6,411 nucleotides of DNA, taken from JBBQSN01 sp038213835 (GTDB taxonomy: Bacteria; Actinomycetota; Actinomycetes; Actinomycetales; CAWJMD01). Location of the stretch: positions 1-6,411 of the forward strand of contig JBBQSN010000178.1 in assembly GCA_038213835.1 (NCBI GenBank), given 5' to 3'. A model generated the notes under the pieces. That model searched no databases. It was not told the origin of the DNA and saw nothing but the letters and a program-made list of their open reading frames with translations. Every line of letters begins with the position of its first letter. The stretch's first letter is position 1. The translations under genes were made by a program, and so were the position numbers. Below, piece after piece: positions 1 through 6,411 of the stretch.

Positions 1-438
1 CCAGAAGCCGGTCAGGTGCACACGCACCAGCAGCGCAGCGAGGGCGTCGATCGCGCGCTCGGCGGTGTCGGGGCGCAGCGACTGGCTGAACAGCGCGCGG
101 TACGGCAGCGAGAACCTCAGGTGCCGGGTGATGAGGCAGGGCTCGAGGTCCTGGCCGTCAGCCCCGGTGCGCCCGGTGACGACGCCGAGCGGCTCGACCG
201 ATGGGATGTTCAGGCGTCTGAGCGCGCGAAGCATCCCGTACTCGTGCCGAGCCAGCTCCTGGTTGATCTCCTTGATCGCGATGACCTCGCCCGAGAGCCG
301 GACGAACCGTACGACGTGCCGCGAGATGCCGCGGGGCAGCGCGGCGAGGTAGCTCTCCGGCCACTCCTCCAGCGGCACCGACCAGGGCAGGTCGAGCAGG
401 GCGGGGTCGGGCCGGACGGCACTGATCTGCAGAGCCAC
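1..438 (-). CDS. DUF4032-type kinase-like protein, N-terminal 146 residues (partial, cut by window edge)
   Basis: The frame is open from a GTG at 438 to base 1 with no stop, so the C-terminal part lies outside the window. The start is supported by a GGAGG at 448-444, five bases upstream, and by the N-terminus MALQISAVRPDPALLDLPW, which I recognise from actinobacterial DUF4032 proteins. Visible kinase-like features are VIAIKEI with Lys56, in the place of the ATP-anchoring lysine, and Glu66 in RHEYGMLRAL, in the place of the helix-C glutamate. VEPLGVVTGR (82-90) and LITRHLRFSLPYRALF (102-117) follow. It ends in VHLTGFW (140-146), just before the position where a catalytic WGD-like loop is expected in this family. 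The family is annotated as related to lipopolysaccharide/Kdo-kinase-like folds; its substrate is unknown to me. It lies downstream of the ABC ATPase gene on the same strand, but a hairpin between them suggests a separate transcript and no necessary link to sugar uptake. Confidence 0.85.
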   Translation of the reverse strand, partial: MALQISAVRPDPALLDLPWSVPLEEWPESYLAALPRGISRHVVRFVRLSGEVIAIKEINQELARHEYGMLRALRRLNIPSVEPLGVVTGRTGADGQDLEPCLITRHLRFSLPYRALFSQSLRPDTAERAIDALAALLVRVHLTGFW

Positions 439-443
439 GGTGG

Positions 444-448
444 CCTCC
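444..448 (-). promoter_or_regulatory. Ribosome binding site of the DUF4032-type gene
   Basis: GGAGG on the minus strand with a five-base spacer (CCACC) to the GTG at 438. It decides the start, since the gene has no ATG near its N-terminus. A second GGAGGCC lies about 24 bases further upstream, with no start codon at a matching distance. Confidence 0.7.
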
Positions 449-514
449 GGTCGTTGGGTTCTCGAGGCCTCCAGACTGGCAGACGCCCGGGCCGCGTGCT
501 TCCGCAGACGCACG

Positions 515-545
515 ACGCCCCCGGCACCAGCAGGTGCCGGGGCGT
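515..545 (-). terminator. Probable intrinsic terminator of the ABC ATPase gene
   Basis: An inverted repeat has a left arm at 515-528 and a right arm at 533-545, with loop AGCA. The arms pair over 13 bp with one bulged C in the left arm (five C against four G). It begins 26 bases past the ATPase stop codon and lies about 75 bases before the DUF4032 start, the expected place for a terminator. No T-tract follows on the minus strand, which is common for actinobacterial hairpin terminators. The hairpin is clear; its role as a terminator is inferred. Confidence 0.6.
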
Positions 546-571
546 GCGGGCTTGTCAGCCGGCGTGCCGGG

Positions 572-1723
<1,152 letters not shown>

Positions 1724-1740
1724 GCGTATCGATCCCTTCA

Positions 1741-1758
1741 CCGGCAGGTACGTGCCGG
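1741..1758 (-). other. Inverted repeat in the leader of the ATPase gene
   Basis: CCGGCA (1741-1746) and TGCCGG (1753-1758) form a 6-bp stem with a six-base loop, in the 64-base gap between the GH13 stop and the ATPase start. It lies just upstream of the purine-rich AAGGGA (1738-1733), the likely ribosome binding site of the ATPase. It could be an mRNA processing or attenuation hairpin or a protein-binding palindrome. There is no T-tract, and the stem is short for a terminator. Only the repeat itself is seen; the role is open. Confidence 0.35.
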
Positions 1759-1787
1759 ACGATCCGTCGTGAAAGGTGGACCCGGGA

Positions 1788-3779
1788 TCAGTCGACCCCG
1801 AGCAGGTACACGCACGCAGCCGGGCCAGCGCACGACAGCGTGAGCGACTGCTCACTCTGCCCTACGGGCCGCTCCCCGACAAGGGGACGGACCGTCCGGG
1901 TGCCGAGGACCGAGACATCGATCTCCACCGGCGGATGGGTAGCACGGGCCACGTGCACCAGCACCGTCCCCTCTTCGTGCTCGCGCAGGAACGTCAGCGC
2001 GTCGTCCTGCACCGCGACCCAGCGGAACCCGCCCCGCCGCAGCGCGACGTGCTCGCGCCGCAGCCCGATCCAGGTGCGGTACGCCCCGAGGGTCTCGGCG
2101 TCCCAGACCTCGGGCCGGTCCCACGGGAACGGGGTGCGGGCGTGCTCGCCGTTGACGCCGGTGAGCCCGATCTCGTCACCGGCGAACACGGTGGGTACGC
2201 CCGGGAGGGTCATCAGCAGGGCCAGGCCGACGTGGTGCAGCGCGCGGGCCTGCTCCGCCGCCGGGGTGCCGGCGTGAGCGGCCCCGCAGGGTCCGCCGTC
2301 GGCCGGGTACCCCTCGCCACCGCCGAGCACCGTCCGCACCCGCGCGGTGTCGTGCGAGCCGAGCTGGGTCGAGCTGGCCTGCCAGGCGCGCCACGGCATC
2401 CCGGAGCGGAAGTCGTCCATGGTGCGGGCGGTGGATCGGCCGGACAGCCGGGGCACCTCGATCGGCAGCCCCAGGAACGTGATCCGGTCGGTCTCCGTCG
2501 TCGAGGTGGGCGCAGGGTCGGGGCGCAGCCAGGTCCAGACCGGTCGGGTGAAGCCGGTGTAGTTCATCGTCCCGTGCCAGCCGTCGCCCACGAGGTCGGC
2601 TCCGGCGTCGTGGCCGTGCTCGGCGAGCAGCCAGGTCTCGCGGCCGGTCTCGCGCTCCGCCTCCCGCATGGTGGCGCGCAGGTCCCGCGCCACCGAGTGG
2701 GCGTCGTCGGCGTCCGCGTAGCGCCCGGTCATGTTGGCGACGTCGATCCGCCAGCCGTCCAGCGCGACGGGGGGGTGGAGCCAGCGACCCAGCACCGAGT
2801 CACGGCCGCGGTAGAGCGCGTCGCGCAGGGCGTCGCAGGAGTGGTCGAGCTTGGGCAGGCTGGGCACGTCGAGCCACGAGACGTAGTCGTGCGGGTGCTC
2901 GCGGAACCGGTAGTAGGAGGCGCTAGGCGCGCCGGGGTCGGCCTGCGCGGCCGTGAACCACTCGTGCCCGGCGCCGGTGTGGTTGGTGGTGAGGTCCCCG
3001 ATCACGCGGAGCCCGCGCTCGTGGGCCGCGGCGGTGAGCCGGACGAGTGCCTCGGTGCCGCCCAGGACAGGGTCCACGTGGTCGAACGAGGAGGCGTCGT
3101 AGCGGTGGTTGGAACGTCCCTCGAAGACAGGCGTCAGGTACAGGCAGGTGACGCCGAGGTCGACCAGGTGGTCGAGGTGCTCGACCACGCCGTCGAGGTC
3201 GCCGCCGAACCACTGCGCCGCGACACCCGCGCCGTCCTGGTCGCGGGGCAGCACGGGGTCGTCCCACCGGGCGGGATCGGCCCACGAGGGGGCCATTCCG
3301 TCGGCGTCGACCGGCGGTGCCGTCGACGACCGGGCGAACCGGTCCAGGAACACCTGGTACACCACGGCGTCCTCGACCCACTCCGGCGCCGAGGCGTGGC
3401 TCGCGAGCACGAAGTCGCCGGCGTCGGGCACGTCGCGGTCGTGCAGCCCGATGGCGTTCAGCCAGCCGTACGGCACCGGCGACCCCGGCGCACCCTCGAG
3501 GAAGAACCGGTAGCTCGTCACCGGGTTGTGCAGCGCGACGTCGACCGCCCACCACGCGCCGTGCTCGTCCTGGCTCTGCAGCGCGGCCGGCACGAGCGTC
3601 GGTTCGCCGTCGCGCACGGTACGCACGACGACCTGCGAGACCCGGTGCGCGTGCGGGACACGAACCCGCAGGGTCACGGTGGAACCCGGTGCAGGAGAAC
3701 GGTCCGAGACGTAGAGCGACGAGCCGTCGTGGTGCGGCAGGTCGAGCAGCACCCGTGCGCTGCGGTGCCGTGCGGTCAT
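1788..3779 (-). CDS. GH13 alpha-glucan hydrolase, neopullulanase/cyclomaltodextrinase-like (cytoplasmic)
   Basis: A 663-residue enzyme without a signal peptide, so it should hydrolyse alpha-1,4-linked maltodextrins after import. Residues ~1-125 form a beta-rich N-terminal domain of the CBM34-like kind (SLYVSDRSPAPGSTVTLRVR). The (beta/alpha)8 domain begins near VVYQVFLDRF (139-148). GH13 regions: DLTTNHTG (262-269); SLPKLD (307-312), the extra region typical of neopullulanase-like members; GWRIDVANM with nucleophile Asp346; LLAEHGHD with acid/base Glu387; LGSHDTAR with transition-state stabiliser Asp477. PGVPTVFAGDEIGLTG (526-541) closes the barrel and a C-terminal beta domain follows. The ATG start at 3779 shares ATGA with the stop of the LacI-type regulator, giving translational coupling. 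All catalytic residues are present, so it should be active. Alternatives are alpha-glucosidase or maltogenic amylase; specificity among these cannot be decided here. Confidence 0.93.
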   Translation of the reverse strand: MTARHRSARVLLDLPHHDGSSLYVSDRSPAPGSTVTLRVRVPHAHRVSQVVVRTVRDGEPTLVPAALQSQDEHGAWWAVDVALHNPVTSYRFFLEGAPGSPVPYGWLNAIGLHDRDVPDAGDFVLASHASAPEWVEDAVVYQVFLDRFARSSTAPPVDADGMAPSWADPARWDDPVLPRDQDGAGVAAQWFGGDLDGVVEHLDHLVDLGVTCLYLTPVFEGRSNHRYDASSFDHVDPVLGGTEALVRLTAAAHERGLRVIGDLTTNHTGAGHEWFTAAQADPGAPSASYYRFREHPHDYVSWLDVPSLPKLDHSCDALRDALYRGRDSVLGRWLHPPVALDGWRIDVANMTGRYADADDAHSVARDLRATMREAERETGRETWLLAEHGHDAGADLVGDGWHGTMNYTGFTRPVWTWLRPDPAPTSTTETDRITFLGLPIEVPRLSGRSTARTMDDFRSGMPWRAWQASSTQLGSHDTARVRTVLGGGEGYPADGGPCGAAHAGTPAAEQARALHHVGLALLMTLPGVPTVFAGDEIGLTGVNGEHARTPFPWDRPEVWDAETLGAYRTWIGLRREHVALRRGGFRWVAVQDDALTFLREHEEGTVLVHVARATHPPVEIDVSVLGTRTVRPLVGERPVGQSEQSLTLSCAGPAACVYLLGVD
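3776..3779 (-). other. ATGA stop/start overlap coupling regulator and hydrolase
   Basis: On the minus strand the regulator's TGA (3778-3776) shares bases with the GH13 ATG (3779-3777). This four-base overlap is a classic translational-coupling arrangement and shows that the two genes form one transcript. It also fixes the GH13 start. Confidence 0.85.
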
Positions 3780-4840
3780 GCGTCCACCTCGGTGGTCGTG
3801 CGCCGGTGGCCGCCCCTCGTGCTGGGGGCGCGCGCGGTCGAGCCGCGCACCACCAGGCTCGGGCGGAACACGTACTCGGCCCGCGGTGCAGGCGTCCGGC
3901 TCATCTCGTCGAGGAGGATCCGGGCGACGGCCTTGCCCATCTCCTGCACCGGCTGCCTCACCGTGGTGAGCGGGGGGTCGGTGAACTCGGTGAGCGGCGA
4001 GTCGTCGCTGCCGATCACGGACAGGTCCTGGGGCACGCGCAGGCCACGACGGCGGGCCGCGCGGATCACGCCGAGGGCGATCGGGTCGGACCCGCACACG
4101 ACCGCTGTCGCGCCGAGGTCGATGAGGGCGTCGGCCGCGCGCTCGCCGCCCTCCACCCGGAACACCGTGGTCTGCACCAGCTCGTCGAGGTCGGCCTGTG
4201 CCCCGAGGTGGCGGCGCACGGCCTCGTGGAAGCCCGCGACCTTGCGGGCCACCGGTACGTACCACGGCTGCCCGGTGGCCAGGCCGATCCGGCTGTGTCC
4301 GAGCGCCGCGAGGTGCTCGACCGCCTGGGCCGCCCCGGACCCCTCGTCGGTGGAGACGAACGGCGCGGCCAGCCCCTCCCGGTAGCCGTTGACCAGGACG
4401 ATGCCCAGCCCGCGCTGCTGCATGGCCGCGTACCGCTGCACGTCGGTCGTGGTGTCCGCGTGGTAACCGTTGATGAACACGGCCCCGCGCGCCCCTCGCT
4501 CGATCAACATCTCGACGTAGTCGTCCTCCGACACGCCGTCGGGGGTCTGCGTGCAGAGCATGGAGGTGAAACCGACTGCGGCCAGGGCGGTCTCGACGAC
4601 CTGGGCGAAGTAGGGGAACACCGGGTTGTCCAGCTCCGGGACGAGCAGGCCGACCATGCCCACCGAGCGCCGACGGGTCCGCTGCGACCGCTCGTAGCCC
4701 GTCGCCTCCAGCGCCTCCAGCGCCTCCAGCACGGCAGCGCGAGCCTGCTCCGAGACGGAGGGACGCCCGTTCAGCACACGGCTGACGGTGGCGGCACTGA
4801 CCCCGGCCCGGGCGGCGATGTCGTTCAGGTGTACACCCAC
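3776..4840 (-). CDS. LacI-family transcriptional regulator, probable maltodextrin repressor (MalR-like)
   Basis: A 354-residue repressor. The start is taken as the GTG at 4840, giving MGVHLNDIAARAGVSAATVS, which begins directly at the LacI helix-turn-helix (4-24). No ATG/GTG/TTG fits better; the nearest purine run (AGGGA, 4857-4853) is 12 bases away, so initiation may be weak or leaderless. A headpiece helix (31-47) carries LEALEALEA, three residues longer than usual owing to a 9-bp tandem repeat. The hinge is short and basic (ERSQRTRRRS, 50-59). The periplasmic-binding-like sensor domain follows, with VGLLVPELDNPVFPYF (63-78), VCGSDPIALG (248-257) and LSVIGSDDSPLTEFTDPP (274-291), and then a ~20-residue Arg/Thr-rich tail. 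It lies between divergent malE and the GH13 gene, overlapping the latter by four bases, so it probably represses both arms and is relieved by maltose or a maltodextrin (inference). Confidence 0.92.
   Translation of the reverse strand: MGVHLNDIAARAGVSAATVSRVLNGRPSVSEQARAAVLEALEALEATGYERSQRTRRRSVGMVGLLVPELDNPVFPYFAQVVETALAAVGFTSMLCTQTPDGVSEDDYVEMLIERGARGAVFINGYHADTTTDVQRYAAMQQRGLGIVLVNGYREGLAAPFVSTDEGSGAAQAVEHLAALGHSRIGLATGQPWYVPVARKVAGFHEAVRRHLGAQADLDELVQTTVFRVEGGERAADALIDLGATAVVCGSDPIALGVIRAARRRGLRVPQDLSVIGSDDSPLTEFTDPPLTTVRQPVQEMGKAVARILLDEMSRTPAPRAEYVFRPSLVVRGSTARAPSTRGGHRRTTTEVDA
4703..4729. repeat. Perfect 9-bp tandem triplication inside the LacI-type gene
   Basis: The unit CGCCTCCAG occurs three times head to tail (4703-4711, 4712-4720, 4721-4729). 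Read on the minus strand it is three copies of CTG GAG GCG, encoding Leu-Glu-Ala three times at residues 38-46. The length is a multiple of three, so the frame is kept. The identical codons point to recent duplication rather than selected protein sequence. Confidence 0.95.
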
Positions 4841-4842
4841 GA

Positions 4843-4849
4843 CTGCAAG
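4843..4849. promoter_or_regulatory. Possible regulator half-site CTGCAAG next to the repressor start
   Basis: CTGCAAG, or CTTGCAG on the minus strand, lies three bases upstream of the repressor's GTG. I recall CTTGCAG-like elements as MalR-binding repeats in Streptomyces malE promoters, and the same CTTGC core recurs in the palindrome at 4901-4912. Alone it is a 7-base match and may be chance. If used, it would allow autoregulation of the regulator-hydrolase arm. Confidence 0.3.
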
Positions 4850-4888
4850 GTAGTCCCTGAAATTGCTGAAATCGAGACCCAGTTGTAC

Positions 4889-4918
4889 TTCCGTTGGACC
4901 GCAAGATCTTGCTAACGT
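4889..4918 (+). promoter_or_regulatory. Tentative malE promoter
   Basis: TAACGT at 4913-4918 is the best -10-like hexamer on the plus strand in this gap. TTCCGT at 4889-4894, with an 18-base spacer, is a weak -35 candidate; the better-looking TTGGAC (4894-4899) and TTGTAC (4883-4888) are at unsuitable distances (13 and 24 bases). The palindrome at 4901-4912 would occupy the spacer and touch the -10 element, which suits repression. A malE leader of roughly 100 bases would result. The call is weak. Confidence 0.25.
4901..4912. promoter_or_regulatory. Candidate LacI-family operator (perfect 12-bp palindrome)
   Basis: GCAAGATCTTGC is identical to its own reverse complement and lies in the intergenic region between the divergent regulator and malE genes. 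LacI-type regulators usually bind short two-fold symmetric sites near their own gene, and CTTGC/GCAAG half-sites resemble those I recall for maltose regulators in Streptomyces. Most of this gap is G/C-rich, so this A/T-centred palindrome stands out. The symmetry stops at its edges (C4900 against T4913). Confidence 0.55.
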
Positions 4919-4927
4919 CCGTGCTGT

Positions 4928-4957
4928 CGACCCGAGCCGCTCACGCTGCCCGGGTCG
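4928..4957 (+). other. Hairpin in the malE leader
   Basis: CGACCCG (4928-4934) pairs perfectly with CGGGTCG (4951-4957) across a 16-base loop. It lies downstream of the putative promoter and about 66 bases before malE, so it would be in the 5' untranslated RNA. A second palindrome, GGCGACGTCGCC (4968-4979), and GGCG/CGCC arms at 4986-4996 follow. Stable structure here could protect the mRNA or serve as a further protein-binding site. In G/C-rich DNA some such pairing is expected by chance. Confidence 0.3.
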
Positions 4958-5013
4958 GCCCAGCAACGGCGACGTCGCCTCCCTCGGCGGGTCGCCACCG
5001 ATCGCGTCCCACC

Positions 5014-5019
5014 GAGGAG
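5014..5019 (+). promoter_or_regulatory. Ribosome binding site of malE
   Basis: GAGGAG ends four bases before the ATG at 5024. It supports this start, as does the lipoprotein signal peptide that begins exactly there. It is much stronger than anything before the divergent regulator gene, fitting high output of binding protein and low output of repressor. Confidence 0.75.
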
Positions 5020-5023
5020 AACC

Positions 5024-6319
5024 ATGCGTCCCCTGTCACCGAAGCTGGCGGCTGCCGCCGGCATCGTCTTCCTTCTCTCGGCGTGCGGCGGTGGTGGCGG
5101 CGAAGCAGCGACGTCGTCCTCCTCCTCGTCCACGTCCGAGCCCGCACCGAGCGAGTCCGAGACCGGCGTGCCCGCGCGGGGCGACGCCGACCTCGTGATC
5201 TGGACCGACGAGCTCAAGGCCCCCGCCATCCGCGAGGTGGCCGAGGGCTTCGGCGAGGACAACGGCATCAGCGTCGACGTCCAGGTCGTCTCCGCCGACC
5301 TCCAGGCCAACTTCATCACCGCCAACACCGCCAACAACGGCCCCGACGTCGTCGTGGGCGCGCACGACTGGATCGGCAACATGGTGCAGAACGGCGCCAT
5401 CGACCCGCTGCAGATCACGGCCGGCGACCTCTCCGGCTACGGCGACGTCGCCGTGCAGGCCACCACCTACGACGGCCAGCTCTACGGGCTGCCGTACGGC
5501 GTGGAGGCACTGGCGCTGTACCGCAACACCGACATCGTCCCGGACGAGCCTGCCACCCTGGACGACGCGTTCGCCGCGGGCCTGGCGGCCAAGACCGCCG
5601 GCACGGTGGAGTCGGCGTTCAACCTCCCCGTCGGCGAGCTCGGCGACGCCTACCACATGGAGCCGCTGTACACCTCGATGGGCGGGGTCATCTTCGACCG
5701 CGACGCCGAGGGCAGCTACGACCCCGCCACGCTCGGTGTCGGCGGGCCCGGCTCGATCGCCGCGGCGCAGAAGATCTACGAGCTGGGCGAGGCGGGCTCC
5801 GGCGTGCTGAACCGCTCGATCACCGGCGACAACAGCATCGCGCTGTTCGCCGACGGCAAGGCGGCCTTCCTGCTCTCCGGCCCGTGGGCCCTGGCCGACG
5901 TCGAGGCGTCCGGCACCCCGTACGCGATCCAGCCGGTCCCCGGCTTCGCCGGCCAGCAGCCCGCCACCCCGTTCGCGGGCGTCCAGGCCTTCTTCGTCGC
6001 CTCCAACGGCCAGAACAAGTCCTTCGCCCAGGAGTTCATCCAGAGCGGGATGAACAACGAGGAAGCCATGACGACCATGTACGAGGGCGCCGGCCTCCCG
6101 CCGGCGATGACCTCGGTCCGTGAGGCCGTCGGCACCGAGAACCCCGAGGTCGAGATCTTCGCGGCCGCGGCGGAGGGCGGCGACCCGATGCCGGCCATCC
6201 CGGCCATGGCCTCGGTCTTCGAGCCGCTCGGCAAGGCCTACTCGGCGATCGTCGGCGGGGCGGACCCGACCCAGACGATGACCGACACCGGCACCACCAT
6301 CAAGGACGCGATCTCCTAG
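5024..6319 (+). CDS. malE: Maltose/maltodextrin ABC transporter substrate-binding lipoprotein
   Basis: A 431-residue lipoprotein that captures maltose or maltodextrin outside the membrane and delivers it to the permease. It has a signal peptide with a short charged start (MRPLSPK), a hydrophobic stretch (8-18) and lipobox LSAC with acceptor Cys21. A Gly-rich, Ser-rich and acidic linker (22-52, including six consecutive Ser) tethers the folded domain. Family landmarks: DLVIWTDE (56-63), GPDVVVGAHDWIG (106-118), YGLPYGVEALALYRN (154-168), GPWAL (286-290), PFAGVQAFFVAS (316-327) and a C-terminal PAIPAMASVFEPLGKAY (390-406). These match maltose/cyclodextrin-type binding proteins rather than other CUT1 members, and the adjacent GH13 enzyme and LacI-type regulator support this. 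The permease genes malF and malG would be expected next but the window ends. The ATPase is probably the one encoded on the opposite strand at 572-1723. Confidence 0.93.
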   Translation: MRPLSPKLAAAAGIVFLLSACGGGGGEAATSSSSSSTSEPAPSESETGVPARGDADLVIWTDELKAPAIREVAEGFGEDNGISVDVQVVSADLQANFITANTANNGPDVVVGAHDWIGNMVQNGAIDPLQITAGDLSGYGDVAVQATTYDGQLYGLPYGVEALALYRNTDIVPDEPATLDDAFAAGLAAKTAGTVESAFNLPVGELGDAYHMEPLYTSMGGVIFDRDAEGSYDPATLGVGGPGSIAAAQKIYELGEAGSGVLNRSITGDNSIALFADGKAAFLLSGPWALADVEASGTPYAIQPVPGFAGQQPATPFAGVQAFFVASNGQNKSFAQEFIQSGMNNEEAMTTMYEGAGLPPAMTSVREAVGTENPEVEIFAAAAEGGDPMPAIPAMASVFEPLGKAYSAIVGGADPTQTMTDTGTTIKDAIS

Positions 6320-6330
6320 GCACCGTCGTC

Positions 6331-6368
6331 GGGGGGCCGGGCCCGGGCCGACCCCGGCGGGGGGCCCC
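6331..6368 (+). terminator. G/C-only stem-loop region after malE (terminator or intercistronic hairpin)
   Basis: Alternative stems are GCCGGG (6336-6341) with CCCGGC (6353-6358), and GGGGCC (6333-6338) with GGCCCC (6363-6368). It starts 11 bases after the malE stop. Intercistronic hairpins after malE-type genes often let the binding protein be made in excess of the permeases. No T-tract is present, and this stretch may already be affected by sequence error near the contig end, so the call is uncertain. Confidence 0.3.
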
Positions 6369-6394
6369 ACCGCCCGCGCGGCGGCGGCGCCCGG

Positions 6395-6411
6395 CCCCCC
6401 CCCCCCCCCCC
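6395..6411. repeat. Homopolymer of 17 C at the window end, probable assembly artefact
   Basis: The last 17 bases are all C, and the preceding ~75 bases are almost entirely G/C. Runs this long are rare in real actinobacterial DNA. Two-colour sequencing chemistry calls G when the signal is lost, which reads as poly-C on the other strand, and very stable hairpins make such failures likely. The bases should not be trusted. Confidence 0.7.

Noticed and set aside
1724..1855. Upstream extension of the ATPase by 44 codons
   Set aside because: It would overlap the end of the GH13 gene and adds residues with no similarity to the family; the ATG at 1723 gives the standard N-terminus.
3168..3188. Perfect 9-bp inverted repeat with a 3-base loop inside the GH13 gene
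   Set aside because: It encodes the repetitive VVEHLDHLVDL helix; codon preference for GTG, GAC and CAC explains the symmetry. No gene boundary lies nearby.
1776..4385. Very long open frame (869 codons) on the plus strand
   Set aside because: It is antisense to the GH13 and LacI-type genes, which carry complete family motifs. Its translation is low-complexity (Arg, Gly, Val, Pro) with no recognisable domain. Long antisense frames are normal in G/C-rich genomes.
4829..4836. Palindrome GTGTACAC at the first codons of the regulator
   Set aside because: Only eight bases and within coding sequence (Gly-Val-His); too short to call an operator without conservation data.
3780..4904. Upstream extension of the GH13 frame to 4904 (about 375 extra codons)
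   Set aside because: These codons run through the regulator gene in another frame and give an Arg/Gly-rich sequence. The ATG at 3779, with its ATGA overlap, is the credible start.
3317..4915. Open frame of 532 codons on the plus strand over the regulator gene
   Set aside because: Arg/Ala/Gly-rich translation without motifs, opposite a clear LacI-family gene.
5036..6370. Open frame of 444 codons on the minus strand over malE
   Set aside because: Antisense shadow of malE; repetitive Gly/Val/Arg/Asp translation typical of the mirrored frame.

Overview
The window is high-GC DNA from an actinomycete. Codon use is strongly G/C-ending, GTG starts are used, and the protein families look like those I know from Cellulomonadaceae and related Micrococcales (a recollection of protein style, not a search). 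Almost all of it is one maltose/maltodextrin uptake-and-breakdown locus, cut at both ends.

Layout: (1) 1-438, minus strand: the first 146 residues of a DUF4032-type, kinase-like protein, running off the left edge. (2) 439-571: an intergenic gap with a strong hairpin (515-545), probably the terminator of the next gene. (3) 572-1723, minus: an MsmK/UgpC/MalK-type ABC ATPase that energises sugar importers. (4) 1788-3779, minus: a cytoplasmic GH13 alpha-glucan hydrolase of the neopullulanase/cyclomaltodextrinase kind. (5) 3776-4840, minus: a LacI-family regulator whose stop overlaps the GH13 start as ATGA. (6) 4841-5023: a divergent control region with a perfect 12-bp palindrome and CTTGC/GCAAG elements. 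(7) 5024-6319, plus: a lipoprotein substrate-binding protein of the maltose family (MalE). (8) 6320-6411: an extremely G/C-rich tail ending in 17 C, probably a damaged contig end, where malF/malG permease genes would be expected. No gene-free stretch exceeds 300 bases.

How it works together (inference from families and layout): MalE captures maltodextrins outside the cell and hands them to permeases presumed to lie beyond the right edge. The ATPase drives import, the cytoplasmic GH13 enzyme cuts the imported oligosaccharides, and the LacI-type protein represses both divergent arms from the shared intergenic region until a sugar is present.

I do not see an exotic or clearly undescribed system. 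The observations most worth a second look are a 9-bp triplication in the regulator that adds three residues (Leu-Glu-Ala) next to its DNA-binding headpiece, the compact palindromic operator candidate, the placement of the ATPase gene in the regulator/hydrolase arm, and the suspicious poly-C end.
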